DNA of 64,000 nucleotides from Pseudomonas viridiflava (lineage in GTDB: Bacteria; Pseudomonadota; Gammaproteobacteria; Pseudomonadales; Pseudomonadaceae), in NCBI RefSeq assembly GCF_900590885.1, contig NZ_UUON01000001.1:1-64000 (forward strand), in the 5' to 3' direction. A model generated the notes under the pieces. That model had not been told where the DNA came from and made no database searches. It worked only from the letters and a program-made list of their open reading frames with translations. Below are positions 56,147 through 64,000 of this stretch, piece by piece. Every line of letters begins with the position of its first letter. The stretch's first letter is position 1. The translations under genes and the position numbers were made by a program.

Positions 56147-56709
56147 TTATCCCGCGGCGCGAGCGCCTGCCGTCACTTGATATCGACTCTGCACAAAACC
56201 ATTGTCCGACACGTACGTACCCACATGGTGCAGCTCATGCTCACTGCCAACCTGGCTGAACAGTGAAATACCTTGCCCCAGCAAAACCGGGATACGGTTA
56301 ATGATCAACTCATTGACCAGGCCCGCCTCAAGAAACGCCTGGATCGTCTGGCCACCGTCGATATACAGATGCTTCATGCCGCGCTCGGCTAACGTTGCGA
56401 CCAGTGTGGTCACGTCTCCCGCCATGACCTCAACCGTCCCTTCCAGATGCGCCGGGAGCTCGAGTTGCTGGCGAGACAGGACGATGACCGACGTACCCTC
56501 ATAGGGCCACTCGGGAAGGACAGGACTTTCTCCAGGGTTTTGCGGCCCATCACCAGCGCATCGACCGTGGCGATGAAGTTTTCATAGGTCACGCCGTTCA
56601 ACTTTGCGGCTTCATACTCTGGTCGGTGCAACCACTCAATATCACCGTCTGGTCGGGCAATAAAGCCGTCGATGCTGGCTGCGATAAAAACGGAACATTG
56701 GATATCCAT
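56147..56709 (-). pseudogene. RibD C-terminal-domain (DHFR-like) reductase, single frameshift
   Basis: Two overlapping frames together make one normal protein. The first, from 56709, reads MDIQCSVFIAASIDGFIARP to VMGRKTLEKVLSFP; the second resumes with EWPYEGTSVIVLSRQQ on to the stop at 56147 (DGGQTIQAFLEAGLVNELIINRIPVLLGQGISLF). The junction around 56511-56517 (TTCCCGAGTGG) lacks one base. Either a recent inactivating deletion or a sequencing error. Same direction as the DHFR gene 24 bp downstream. Confidence 0.8.
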
Positions 56710-56940
56710 GGCGAAAACTCCTTTTAGTGCGCGTGGACTTAGCGACCTGCGGGTAACGGCAGGCTGAAAGCTAATGTTAATTTGATCCGCGAGTGCAACA
56801 ACCGAGCGTATACCTGATGCCCGTCAGTCAAGACGTCGAAGGGTAAACAGTAGCGGGAGTAAGCTCACTCGCCACAGGTATTGTGTTCGTTTTTAACCTT
56901 ACTAATGTCAGTTTTTACGCCCACTTTTTGTAGTGTGAGG

Positions 56941-57409
56941 ATGTACGCGAAGTTGGCTAATCCGTTACCGTTACGCAATCGTTTTCTGGCTGTGCTTCGG
57001 CATTTTCCGTACCTCCCTGGCCGACTGGAACCCCGTCCCGTCCGGCTCCATGCGCCCGACCTTGCTGGAGGGCGATGTGGTGCTGGTGAACCGCGTGGCC
57101 TATGACCTCAAGGTGCCGCTCACGGATATTTCCCTGGCCAAACTCGATAACCCCCAGCGCGGCGATGTGGTGACGTTCTCGTCGCCCAAGGACGGCATGC
57201 GCTTGATCAAGCGTATCGTGGGTATTCCCGGCGATACCCTGGAAATGAAGGATGAGGTGTTGTGGGTTAATGGCGTCGCCGCAACCTACCGCGACGCGCA
57301 GGCTATCAGCGAGCCGATCGTACCTGGCCAGGCGGTCCCAGGCATCGCGTTTACGCCGGTTCGGCGTGTCGATCTTGTAGTCGCGTGCGTACCCATCGGC
57401 AGCCCCTGA
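56941..57409 (+). pseudogene. Signal peptidase I fragment
   Basis: Frame ≡57050 encodes WLCFGIFRTSLADWNPVPSG followed by SMRPTLLEGDVVLVNRVAYDLK and RLIKRIVGIPGDTLEMKDEVLWVNG: SPase I box B with catalytic Ser and box D with Lys are intact. The N-terminus (MYAKLANPLPLRNRF) lies in the neighbouring frame, joining near 56985-56987, and a stop precedes in the main frame at 56936. The C-terminus ends early and box E (GDNRDNSxDSR) is missing. It is therefore disrupted at both ends. Flanking 56710-56940 holds only a REP-like GGGAGTAAGCTCACTCGCC. Confidence 0.75.
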
Positions 57410-57515
57410 ATCCAGACACTTACTTTTCCGTAAGCCCATTACCTTTTCGTGCGTTCTTGTGGCTGATCCGTCCCGTTCCTATCCTGAGTCCTTCGTTTAC
57501 CCAGGAGTAGGTTCC

Positions 57516-58298
57516 ATGAGTTTTGATCTCGGCCTGAAAGGCCTTCGGGCGTTGGTCACCGGTGGCACCAAAGGCATCGGCGCGGCTGTAGTTGCCGTGT
57601 TGCATGAACAAGGCGCCCAGGTGATTTCGGTTGCGCGTTCGGCAGCGGATTCGGCCCCCGAAGGCGTGCATTTCATCGCCGCCGACCTGGGCACTGCCAG
57701 CGGCTGTGCGAGTGCTGCCGAGGCGGTGAAACGTCAGTTTGGCGGCGTGGATATCATCGTCAATGTACTCGGCGGCTCCAGCGCGCCTGGCGGTGGTTTT
57801 GCGGTACTGGACGACGAACAGTGGGCGAGTGCGCTGAACCAGAACCTGATGGCGGCCGTGCGGGTGGACAGGGCGCTGTTGCCGGGGATGATCGAGCGCG
57901 GGGCGGGGGTGATCATTCATGTCACGTCGATCCAGCGGGAGCTGCCGTTGCCGGAGTCGACCACGGCGTATGCCGCCGCGAAGGCGGCGTTGGCGACCTA
58001 CAGCAAGAGCCTGTCGAAAGAAGTCACGCCCAAAGGTGTGCGGGTGGTAAGGGTTTCGCCAGGCTGGGTGGAGACGGACGCGGCGGTGGCGCTGGCAGAG
58101 CGTCTGGCGGAGCAGGCGGGCACTGATTACGAAGGCGGCAAGCAGATCATCATGCAAGCGCTGGGCGGCATTCCGCTGGGTCGGCCGGCCAAGCCGCTGG
58201 AGGTGGCTGACTTGATCGCCTTCCTGGTTTCACCCCGCGCCGCATCCATCAGCGGCACCGAGTACGTCATCGACGGCGGCACCGTGCCAACGGTCTAG
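57516..58298 (+). CDS. Short-chain dehydrogenase/reductase
   Basis: 260 residues, classical [11 protein letters not shown] cofactor site, NVLGGSSAP (NAG-like), catalytic Ser in [13 protein letters not shown] (Tyr-x-x-x-Lys) and C-terminal [12 protein letters not shown](P)-dependent oxidoreductase; substrate unknown. Start at 57516 after AGGAG; the frame opens earlier, without RBS. Stop overlaps the convergent HxlR gene in CTAG. Confidence 0.88.
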   Translation: MSFDLGLKGLRALVTGGTKGIGAAVVAVLHEQGAQVISVARSAADSAPEGVHFIAADLGTASGCASAAEAVKRQFGGVDIIVNVLGGSSAPGGGFAVLDDEQWASALNQNLMAAVRVDRALLPGMIERGAGVIIHVTSIQRELPLPESTTAYAAAKAALATYSKSLSKEVTPKGVRVVRVSPGWVETDAAVALAERLAEQAGTDYEGGKQIIMQALGGIPLGRPAKPLEVADLIAFLVSPRAASISGTEYVIDGGTVPTV

Positions 58299-58624
58299 GT
58301 TGTCGGCTTGGCGGCCTGCCATTTGAGCAGGCCATCGAGCACCGGGCACAAGCTCTGGCCCCACTCGGTCATGCGGTATTCCACCTTCGGCGGCACCACC
58401 GGGTAGACCGTGCGCTGCACCAGGCCATCGGCTTCGAGCTGGCGCAGCTGTTGGGCGAGCATCTTCTGCGAGATATCCGGGATCAGCCGCTCAAGGTCTG
58501 AATAACGCTGCACCTGGCCGCCAAACAGATGAAACAGGATGATCAGCTTCCAGCGCCCACCCAGCCAGGCGAGGGTGGTTTCGACGTCGGCTGCAGCCGT
58601 GGCGGGGGTGTAGGTTTTACTCAT
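58295..58624 (-). CDS. HxlR-family transcriptional regulator
   Basis: 109 residues with HxlR winged [82 protein letters not shown]. The convergent SDR gene is a common partner of such regulators, but this orientation gives no shared promoter. Upstream, 58625-58868 has no gene and no clear motif. Confidence 0.87.
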   Translation of the reverse strand: MSKTYTPATAAADVETTLAWLGGRWKLIILFHLFGGQVQRYSDLERLIPDISQKMLAQQLRQLEADGLVQRTVYPVVPPKVEYRMTEWGQSLCPVLDGLLKWQAAKPTT

Positions 58625-58868
58625 CGCATGCGTCCTGGGGTGTGTTAGACCTTGGCTTGTTTATTTTGATGTCGGCCGCATCCTGGCCTTGGATGCTCGC
58701 CGCGACGAAATCCATTTGCGGTATATCAGTTAAGCCCTAAAAGGTCCTGGATTCTGACTGAGAATGCGGAATTTTCTTATGGCTGATGAGGGGGATTCTA
58801 CTTAGGTTGACGGCAACCGTTCTTAGGATGAGGACACTTTCAAGGGTCGTTGTTGCTGAGGGTTGGAC

Positions 58869-61800
58869 ATGCCGTTTTCAATCGCTAACTCCGTTTTGCC
58901 TGATCGTTCTTATCTGATGGTTTCGAATATCCCGTCAGCCTCTGCTACTCCATTGCCTCAATCTGCTGAAGCTGCCAGTCAACGTGCAGTTTCTCCTCAT
59001 CCGCCTGTGTCTGCTGCACTACCGCCAGCCGGAGCGCGCGGCGGCCCGGCTATATCTGCGCGTGCGCAGGGATTGATGCAACGCTCCCTGGCCGCGACCG
59101 CTGACCAACAGGACTTGGTACGGCGCGAGAAACGCGCGCTCGCGCAGGCGCCCGACAGCCCCGCGCGAAATACTCTCGGCGTGCTCGGTGCCCCAAGGTC
59201 GCGCTCCGAGCGCGCCGATAAAACCCTGCAGGCGCGCTTGATAGCGAAAATGAGCGGTGTGCCTGATTCATTGGTCTCTGTGCCCCCACGGTCCCTGATT
59301 GCGCAGCCTTTTGAAATATTCAAGTGCGTGGTGAATCAGCCCGAGGTTTTAGCCTGGCTGCGGGGTAAGGGCTTTGCGTTGGACTCGGTCATTATCAGTA
59401 AAGATGGCATATCAGGTTTGGCCACGCGTAACGGTGCCGTCTCGCACCAGACCTATACCCTGCAAGACACTTCCGGGTGGTGGCAAGTATCCGGGCGTGT
59501 GATGGACGCGCTTGAAGCGTTGGACCCCAGACACCAGGGCGTGCCCTATGCCGCTTTGAACAGTCAGCAAGTTTCTCGGAACGTGGCGAGTTATTTTTAT
59601 GGCGTTCGCCCGCCTTATACCGACGAGCAAGCGAAGGCCTTGACGACCAATTTCCAGGCAGGCTGGCCTTCGTTATCGAAGTTGGAAATACGTGAACGTA
59701 ACCTCGAGCTTGAATGGGTAAAGCGCGCGATTAACCAACGCGATGATCGCCAAAACCTGGCAAACGCATTAGAGCGTGCCGCCCAAGGCCTAAGTGACAG
59801 TGCACCGTTATGGTTGTCGCATACCGAGTTCGAGGTGTCTCGAACACATCCGTTGAGGAACGATGATGATGCTCGAAAGTCTCTGAATGCGCTGGTTGAA
59901 CGCCCCGAGATCAGAGATATGCTGGCGGGCATGGGGGCCGTTTCTCCGACTCAGTTGACACGTATTAGCGAAGGCAGCCTGCAAGTATTTCAGTCTGAAA
60001 CGGATCGCTGGTTGAACGTGCCTGTTGAGGCGCGTGGTAGCCAACAGTCGAAGGACGCACTGGGTGAAATCGTCAAGTTGAGTCGTGACTTGGGTGGTGC
60101 GCTGTATTCGGATGAGCGCTACAACCTGCGGCAGGTTACGCGATTTATGAACCTGGGTGAGCTTGAGACAGCCGGTCAGGTCCGTGCGGCTGCCGATTGG
60201 CTGCGCACCGAATATTCTCCGCCTGCCTCTACCGGTAATTACGCCACATTACTACCTCAAACCTGGGCTCCGGGTACCTTGTCGAGCAATGACAAAAAGA
60301 AAATGGCAGGGTTGCCTATCCATCAACAGTACGGTGCCAATGCCATCGGCACTGTACTGGGCAATCGGATCGTGACTTATATCGAGCCGATGGATGCCAA
60401 TGTCAGGGCCGATCAGATTTGGGCCCAATTGCTCAACACCCCGCAGGCTCAGGAGTGGGGGGGGGAAATCGCCCGGGCATTGGGTTGGTATACTCTGAAC
60501 GGAAGTCAGGGCGTCAGCAGCGCGGAGCGAAAAAACCTGGTGACCGCCAACATTATGCTTAGCGTCGATCCTGGGGTGCCCTCCGCTCCAGGCACTGCAG
60601 CGGGTTATAGCTTCTACGCCCCGGGCAATATGGGGCGTGAGATGGGTGCTGTGCGTAAAGATTTTGAAAGGCACTTGGTCGACAAAAAAGGTGTGAGCGT
60701 GCGTGCGGCACCGTTGGTTGCCCATCTGTTTCTGGCACATGCTGCGCCGGAATTTCTGGTGAGGAAAAACCAGCAGCAATCCGTAAATATCCCTGAGGAA
60801 CTGCGCCTGTCACCGGACAAAATACGCATAGGAAGCCCTGCATGGATGACCCTCGCCTACGGGGCTGCATTGGCCGAAGTGTGGGGCGGTGCCGGGTCAA
60901 GCCGTGGCATGAGCGTCGAAGAGCTTGGAGCGCTGACGTCACAGCAGTTCGTGACGTCGAAACAGCAGGGCCTGGCATTGGGGCTTGGGGCTAAGGTGGT
61001 GCTGGATGTGGGGGTTATGACGGGCACTGTTGCCCGTCGCACCGATGGCAAATATACCGAAGAGGATTATCTCACTGCGTCTGCTGGCATCGATCGTCGT
61101 TCTGCGTCGGTTGAGCATGCCATCGAGACGATGGGGGCTGCTCCCCCCACCCGCACCAGCCTTGCAATCCAGGCACTGAAGCTGCATTTTCCCGAGCTGA
61201 CTGACAACGAAATACGAACCCTCAAACTGCGTAAGCCCGCCACCAAACTCACTAAGTTCGGCAGCGGCGTCAACGAGCAAAGACCCACGTTGCTTGAGGC
61301 CTATGCAACCGGAGATCTGCACTCGGGATGGTTTGGCTTCAGTCATCCGAAAATAACCCAGGCAGCGTTCGATGCCCGGATAAAGTCACTGCCCAAAATA
61401 GCCGATCAAGTCTCGGGTGCAGTTGACAGGTATCTGGGTGAGGTCAAAGCGGTAATGCCCAGCTTCATGCAGATGAGCCTTGCAAACTTGCCGCTGGAAG
61501 ACCGCCAGGCGCTGGAGTGGGGGAAGGTCGATATTTACAGGCTGCGCCAGGAAACCGGTGAGACTCAACCGCAGGATGCAGCCAGCGGCAACAAGGTCGC
61601 CCTTAACCGAGGTTGGCATGGGGTGCTTTTGTGCAGCGAATACAAAGGTACAACCCGCTATCACGAATTTTTCCCGACATCCGGAAGGATCATTGACCGT
61701 ACTGCAGACCTGGTCGGAAAAAAACTGAAACTGGATGGCATCATCGAGGAGGAGCGCGAGTACTTCACCCGCGGATCTTCGAAGGTGCACCGCTTTCTGC

Positions 61801-62717
61801 GCGGTACTCAACAACCTTTTGATTTCAGGGCATACCTTACCGGTGAGGCGCCGCGTCCAGGCGAAACGTCGAAAGTCATCGTTTCCAGAATGGGTAGTCC
61901 ATTGGCGGGCGCCTCTTCGAACGGGAGGGCTGGCAACTCAGATGATTGGGTGCCCGATACCTTTAACTCATCCAAGAGCAAGGCGATTGTCGACGCGATA
62001 CTGGGTGGCAACTACGTCGGCAGCTACAGCGAGCATCGCAAAGCGCATATTGATTATGCGAACGCAGTGTTGCCCAGCGAGGACAATGTGAAGGGCTATG
62101 TAAACCGTTTAATGACGCAAGAAAACGGGCGAGCGATGGTGTCGATGATTTCGTTCGTCGGACCTGTGGTCGACATTTTCGAGGGCAAGGTTGAGGCGGG
62201 GCTAAAGGGGCTGGCTATTGATGTCGTATCGTTCATTGGTGCAGGCGGGTTACACGCTACCTACAAGGCATGGAAGGCAGTCAAGCTGGCATCGCGGTTG
62301 AACAGGCAGGCGTTTCGTGCCTCCGCTCTGAAAGAAGGCACAGCGTTGCTTCGGGGGATATTCAACCCTGCAGAGGGTTTTCTTGATTTGCCGGCACAGC
62401 CCGGCAAGTTAGCCAGATTTGCGCGACGTAAATACAGGGGGATTCCTGCCAGGGTAGGGATGGGGGTTTACGTACCCGCTGATGTCTTCGAAAAGGCGCG
62501 TTTTGGCAAAGATACCTTTCCCACCGCATCGCAGATGCTGGAGAAGGCGCAAGCCAGAGCAGCAACCAAAGAGTGGCCTGGAATTTTGGTATCAGGCACA
62601 GTTAACAAAGTAAATCTGCGCGCCGTTAACCAGTGGGCCAGTTGGTACGCCATCAATCCTCGTACAGGCGCACCGTTTGGCCCCCCCATTGAAGGCTTTG
62701 TTCCCAAAAGCGGCTAA
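58869..62717 (+). CDS. Large orphan protein, candidate secreted toxin or effector
   Basis: 1282 residues, unrecognised. No Sec signal; the first 60 residues are Ser/Ala/Pro/Gln-rich and probably disordered, as in translocated effectors. The middle is helical, with stretches such as RGSSKVHRFLRGTQQPFDF and SEYKGTTRYHEFFPTSGRII. A hydrophobic segment, SMISFVGPVVDIFEGKVEAG, lies around 1090-1140, reminiscent of the membrane-inserting part of Mcf/dermonecrotic-type toxins, then a basic tail. ATG at 58869 follows GAGGG; a TTG at 58863 is the alternative. Lower GC and more mixed codons than neighbours suggest transfer. No chaperone or immunity gene adjoins. Type III secretion is possible, not shown. 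Confidence 0.6.
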   Translation: MPFSIANSVLPDRSYLMVSNIPSASATPLPQSAEAASQRAVSPHPPVSAALPPAGARGGPAISARAQGLMQRSLAATADQQDLVRREKRALAQAPDSPARNTLGVLGAPRSRSERADKTLQARLIAKMSGVPDSLVSVPPRSLIAQPFEIFKCVVNQPEVLAWLRGKGFALDSVIISKDGISGLATRNGAVSHQTYTLQDTSGWWQVSGRVMDALEALDPRHQGVPYAALNSQQVSRNVASYFYGVRPPYTDEQAKALTTNFQAGWPSLSKLEIRERNLELEWVKRAINQRDDRQNLANALERAAQGLSDSAPLWLSHTEFEVSRTHPLRNDDDARKSLNALVERPEIRDMLAGMGAVSPTQLTRISEGSLQVFQSETDRWLNVPVEARGSQQSKDALGEIVKLSRDLGGALYSDERYNLRQVTRFMNLGELETAGQVRAAADWLRTEYSPPASTGNYATLLPQTWAPGTLSSNDKKKMAGLPIHQQYGANAIGTVLGNRIVTYIEPMDANVRADQIWAQLLNTPQAQEWGGEIARALGWYTLNGSQGVSSAERKNLVTANIMLSVDPGVPSAPGTAAGYSFYAPGNMGREMGAVRKDFERHLVDKKGVSVRAAPLVAHLFLAHAAPEFLVRKNQQQSVNIPEELRLSPDKIRIGSPAWMTLAYGAALAEVWGGAGSSRGMSVEELGALTSQQFVTSKQQGLALGLGAKVVLDVGVMTGTVARRTDGKYTEEDYLTASAGIDRRSASVEHAIETMGAAPPTRTSLAIQALKLHFPELTDNEIRTLKLRKPATKLTKFGSGVNEQRPTLLEAYATGDLHSGWFGFSHPKITQAAFDARIKSLPKIADQVSGAVDRYLGEVKAVMPSFMQMSLANLPLEDRQALEWGKVDIYRLRQETGETQPQDAASGNKVALNRGWHGVLLCSEYKGTTRYHEFFPTSGRIIDRTADLVGKKLKLDGIIEEEREYFTRGSSKVHRFLRGTQQPFDFRAYLTGEAPRPGETSKVIVSRMGSPLAGASSNGRAGNSDDWVPDTFNSSKSKAIVDAILGGNYVGSYSEHRKAHIDYANAVLPSEDNVKGYVNRLMTQENGRAMVSMISFVGPVVDIFEGKVEAGLKGLAIDVVSFIGAGGLHATYKAWKAVKLASRLNRQAFRASALKEGTALLRGIFNPAEGFLDLPAQPGKLARFARRKYRGIPARVGMGVYVPADVFEKARFGKDTFPTASQMLEKAQARAATKEWPGILVSGTVNKVNLRAVNQWASWYAINPRTGAPFGPPIEGFVPKSG

Positions 62718-62735
62718 TGCGGATGGGGGTAGTCG

Positions 62736-63098
62736 CTAGACTGATTCAGTTGGGTTCTCAGTCCTGCGACTACTTACCTCGGCCGGCACATCATCGCCGG
62801 CCATACGCTTGCGGAACAACGCCGTGCGTGCCAGCAGCAAGGTGGTCACCGGCACCGTGATCGACAGCAGAATCGGAATCAACCAGCCGTGCAACACCGG
62901 CCCGGACTTGAGCACCGAAAAGTAGATGATCGACGCTAACGCCACACACCACGCGCCCAGCGTCGAGGCGAGTGCCGGCGGGTGCATGCGCTGGAAGAAG
63001 TCCTTCATGCGCAGCAAGCCGATCGCGCCAATCAAGGCAAATACGCTGCTCAACACCAGCAGCACTGCGACGACGATTTCCATCCACAGCGGCATCAT
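62736..63098 (-). CDS. phaG: Monovalent cation/proton antiporter subunit G (Pha/Mrp)
   Basis: 120 residues, three TM helices; DFFQRMHPPALASTLGAWCV is the MnhG/PhaG mark. Last gene of the antiporter operon, overlapping phaF by 4 bp. Ends 18 bp from the orphan gene on the other strand. Confidence 0.88.
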   Translation of the reverse strand: MMPLWMEIVVAVLLVLSSVFALIGAIGLLRMKDFFQRMHPPALASTLGAWCVALASIIYFSVLKSGPVLHGWLIPILLSITVPVTTLLLARTALFRKRMAGDDVPAEVSSRRTENPTESV

Positions 63099-63373
63099 TC
63101 AATCACCTCCCCACGCAGCAGGAATTTGGCCAGGGCAAACGAGCCGACGAAGCCGAACAGCGCAATCAGCAGCGCCGCCTCGAAGTAGGTGTCACTGGCA
63201 TACCGAATGCCCAGTACCAGCATCATCAGCATTGCCAGGATGTACAGGTAGTCCAGCGCCAGCACCCGGTCCTGGGCCGACGGGCCCTTGAAGAGGCGCA
63301 CCAGGGTCAGCACCATGGCCAAGGAGAACAGGAACAGGCTGAACAGGATCGCATTGGAGAGCAGGGCGCTCAT
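63095..63373 (-). CDS. phaF: Monovalent cation/proton antiporter subunit F
   Basis: 92 residues, three TM helices with LVRLFKGPSAQDRVLALDYL, the MnhF/PhaF signature. ATGA overlaps with both neighbours. Confidence 0.88.
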   Translation of the reverse strand: MSALLSNAILFSLFLFSLAMVLTLVRLFKGPSAQDRVLALDYLYILAMLMMLVLGIRYASDTYFEAALLIALFGFVGSFALAKFLLRGEVIE

Positions 63374-63858
63374 TCGAAGATCTCCATCAGGGGGCGCTCG
63401 TAGGCGCTTTTGAAGTGCTCGATAAACGCCGCTTCATCCTCCAGGTCGAACACGTGCAGCAGCAGGATGCTGCGGTCCAGCGCCAGTTCCGACCAGATGG
63501 TGCCGGGCACCACGGTGGTGATCATCGACAGCGCCGCCAGGCCGTTGGCGTCGCGCAGGTCCAGGGGGATCTTGATAAAGCCCGAGCGCGGCGGCCGCGA
63601 GCCACAGGTGAGCACGCCCCAGGCCACTTGCAGGTTGGAGACAATCACATCGCGGCCCACCAGGAAAAACAGGCGGATGATCACTCCGGGGCGGCGGATG
63701 CGAATCGGCAGCGGGCGCAGCGGCGCCATCAGCAGCGGCGCGAGAAAGCCCAGCAACGCACCGAGCAACAGGTTGCCGGGGCTGACCGACAGGTTCAGCA
63801 CCAGCCACAACACCCACAACGCCAGGGACAACCACGGGGCAGGCAACAGGCGCTTCAT
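63370..63858 (-). CDS. phaE: Monovalent cation/proton antiporter subunit E
   Basis: 162 residues: two N-terminal TM helices (LSLALWVLWLVLNLSVSPGNLLLGALLGFLAPL) and an MnhE/PhaE soluble part (TVVPGTIWSELALDRSILLLHVFDLEDE). Part of a multi-subunit antiporter that expels Na+ or K+ in exchange for H+, for salt and alkali tolerance. Overlaps phaD and phaF by 4 bp. Confidence 0.9.
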   Translation of the reverse strand: MKRLLPAPWLSLALWVLWLVLNLSVSPGNLLLGALLGFLAPLLMAPLRPLPIRIRRPGVIIRLFFLVGRDVIVSNLQVAWGVLTCGSRPPRSGFIKIPLDLRDANGLAALSMITTVVPGTIWSELALDRSILLLHVFDLEDEAAFIEHFKSAYERPLMEIFE

Positions 63859-64000
63859 GGTTGCACCTCCAGCGCGGCGGTCTTGGCTTCAGGGCTGGGC
63901 ACCGGGCGCGTGGCCATCACGGCCATCACGTAGCTCTCCGGGTTGTTCAGGCTCACGGCGGTGGCCTGGGTGTAGCGCATCAGCGGCTCCGCCTTGAAGG
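63855..64000 (-). CDS. phaD: Monovalent cation/proton antiporter subunit D, C-terminal end (partial)
   Basis: Only the last 48 codons lie in the window (AVSLNNPESYVMAVMATRPVPSP up to EVQP and TGA), matching the end of MnhD/PhaD, an Nuo-like proton channel. Start lies beyond the right edge. ATGA overlap with phaE. Confidence 0.8.
   Translation of the reverse strand, partial: FKAEPLMRYTQATAVSLNNPESYVMAVMATRPVPSPEAKTAALEVQP

Noticed and set aside
58800..58868. HrpL-box-like sequence (GGCAACC, 16 bases, CACTTT) before the orphan gene
   Set aside because: Mismatches in both boxes of GGAACC-N16-CCACNNA, and no other type III genes are visible in the window; too weak to call.
1..64000. tRNA or rRNA genes
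   Set aside because: No cloverleaf with GGTTCGAATC-type T-loop or rRNA sequence was recognised by eye; a tRNAscan run would settle it.

Overview
The window is a chromosomal segment of a fluorescent-group Pseudomonas, probably the P. fluorescens complex. This rests on the GC-rich codon usage with G/C at third positions, the many Pseudomonas-type REP elements (core GTGGGAGGGGGCTTGCCCCC), a PrrF-type iron sRNA, a CrcZ/CrcY-type catabolite-repression sRNA, and familiar liu, tamAB, glnS-cysS and pha loci. The species call is inference; no 16S or other marker is present.

Layout. 1-1386: the 3' end of an RHS polymorphic toxin with an RNase A-like tip, plus a CdiI-type immunity gene. 1496-6878: a 2-aminoethylphosphonate locus (phnWX, two LysR regulators, an OPA-like MFS transporter). 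6988-10198: YebC-family protein, LRR-protein kinase, ZapE ATPase. 10387-16751: a seven-gene Csu-type chaperone-usher pilus operon. 16748-19775: ECF sigma/anti-sigma pair divergent from a catalase-like/cytochrome b561 pair, with matching promoters on both strands. 19847-22581: M14 carboxypeptidase, PrrF sRNA with Fur box, a DUF6124/DUF3077-like small protein and an S24-type repressor that has lost both catalytic residues. 22578-31795: the leucine/isovalerate (liu) regulon with three LiuR-like operators, an acyl-CoA synthetase and, inside the locus, a sigma54-driven CrcY-like sRNA. 31918-36649: LysR/acyl-CoA dehydrogenase, a PstS-OmpA hybrid protein, xthA. 36818-42931: acetyltransferase and tamAB. 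43074-47802: MarR-controlled EmrAB-type tripartite efflux. 47933-52541: lpxH, ppiB, glnS, cysS. 52707-58624: accessory stretch with a GmrSD-like DUF262/HNH nuclease, a DUF6124 gene that lost its start codon but keeps a structured leader, a second DHFR, a frameshifted RibD-like reductase, a degenerate signal peptidase, an SDR and an HxlR regulator. 58869-62717: an orphan 1282-residue toxin/effector-like gene. 62736-64000: the end of a PhaDEFG/Mrp cation/proton antiporter operon.

Functionally the window joins catabolic modules (phosphonate, leucine), envelope biogenesis (TamAB, LpxH, pilus, efflux), stress response (ECF-catalase) and competition or defence genes. The most informative non-coding content is the two sRNAs with their promoters, the LiuR, ECF and MarR operator sets, and the structured leader at 55210-55284. 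All calls come from reading the sequence; no database search was run.
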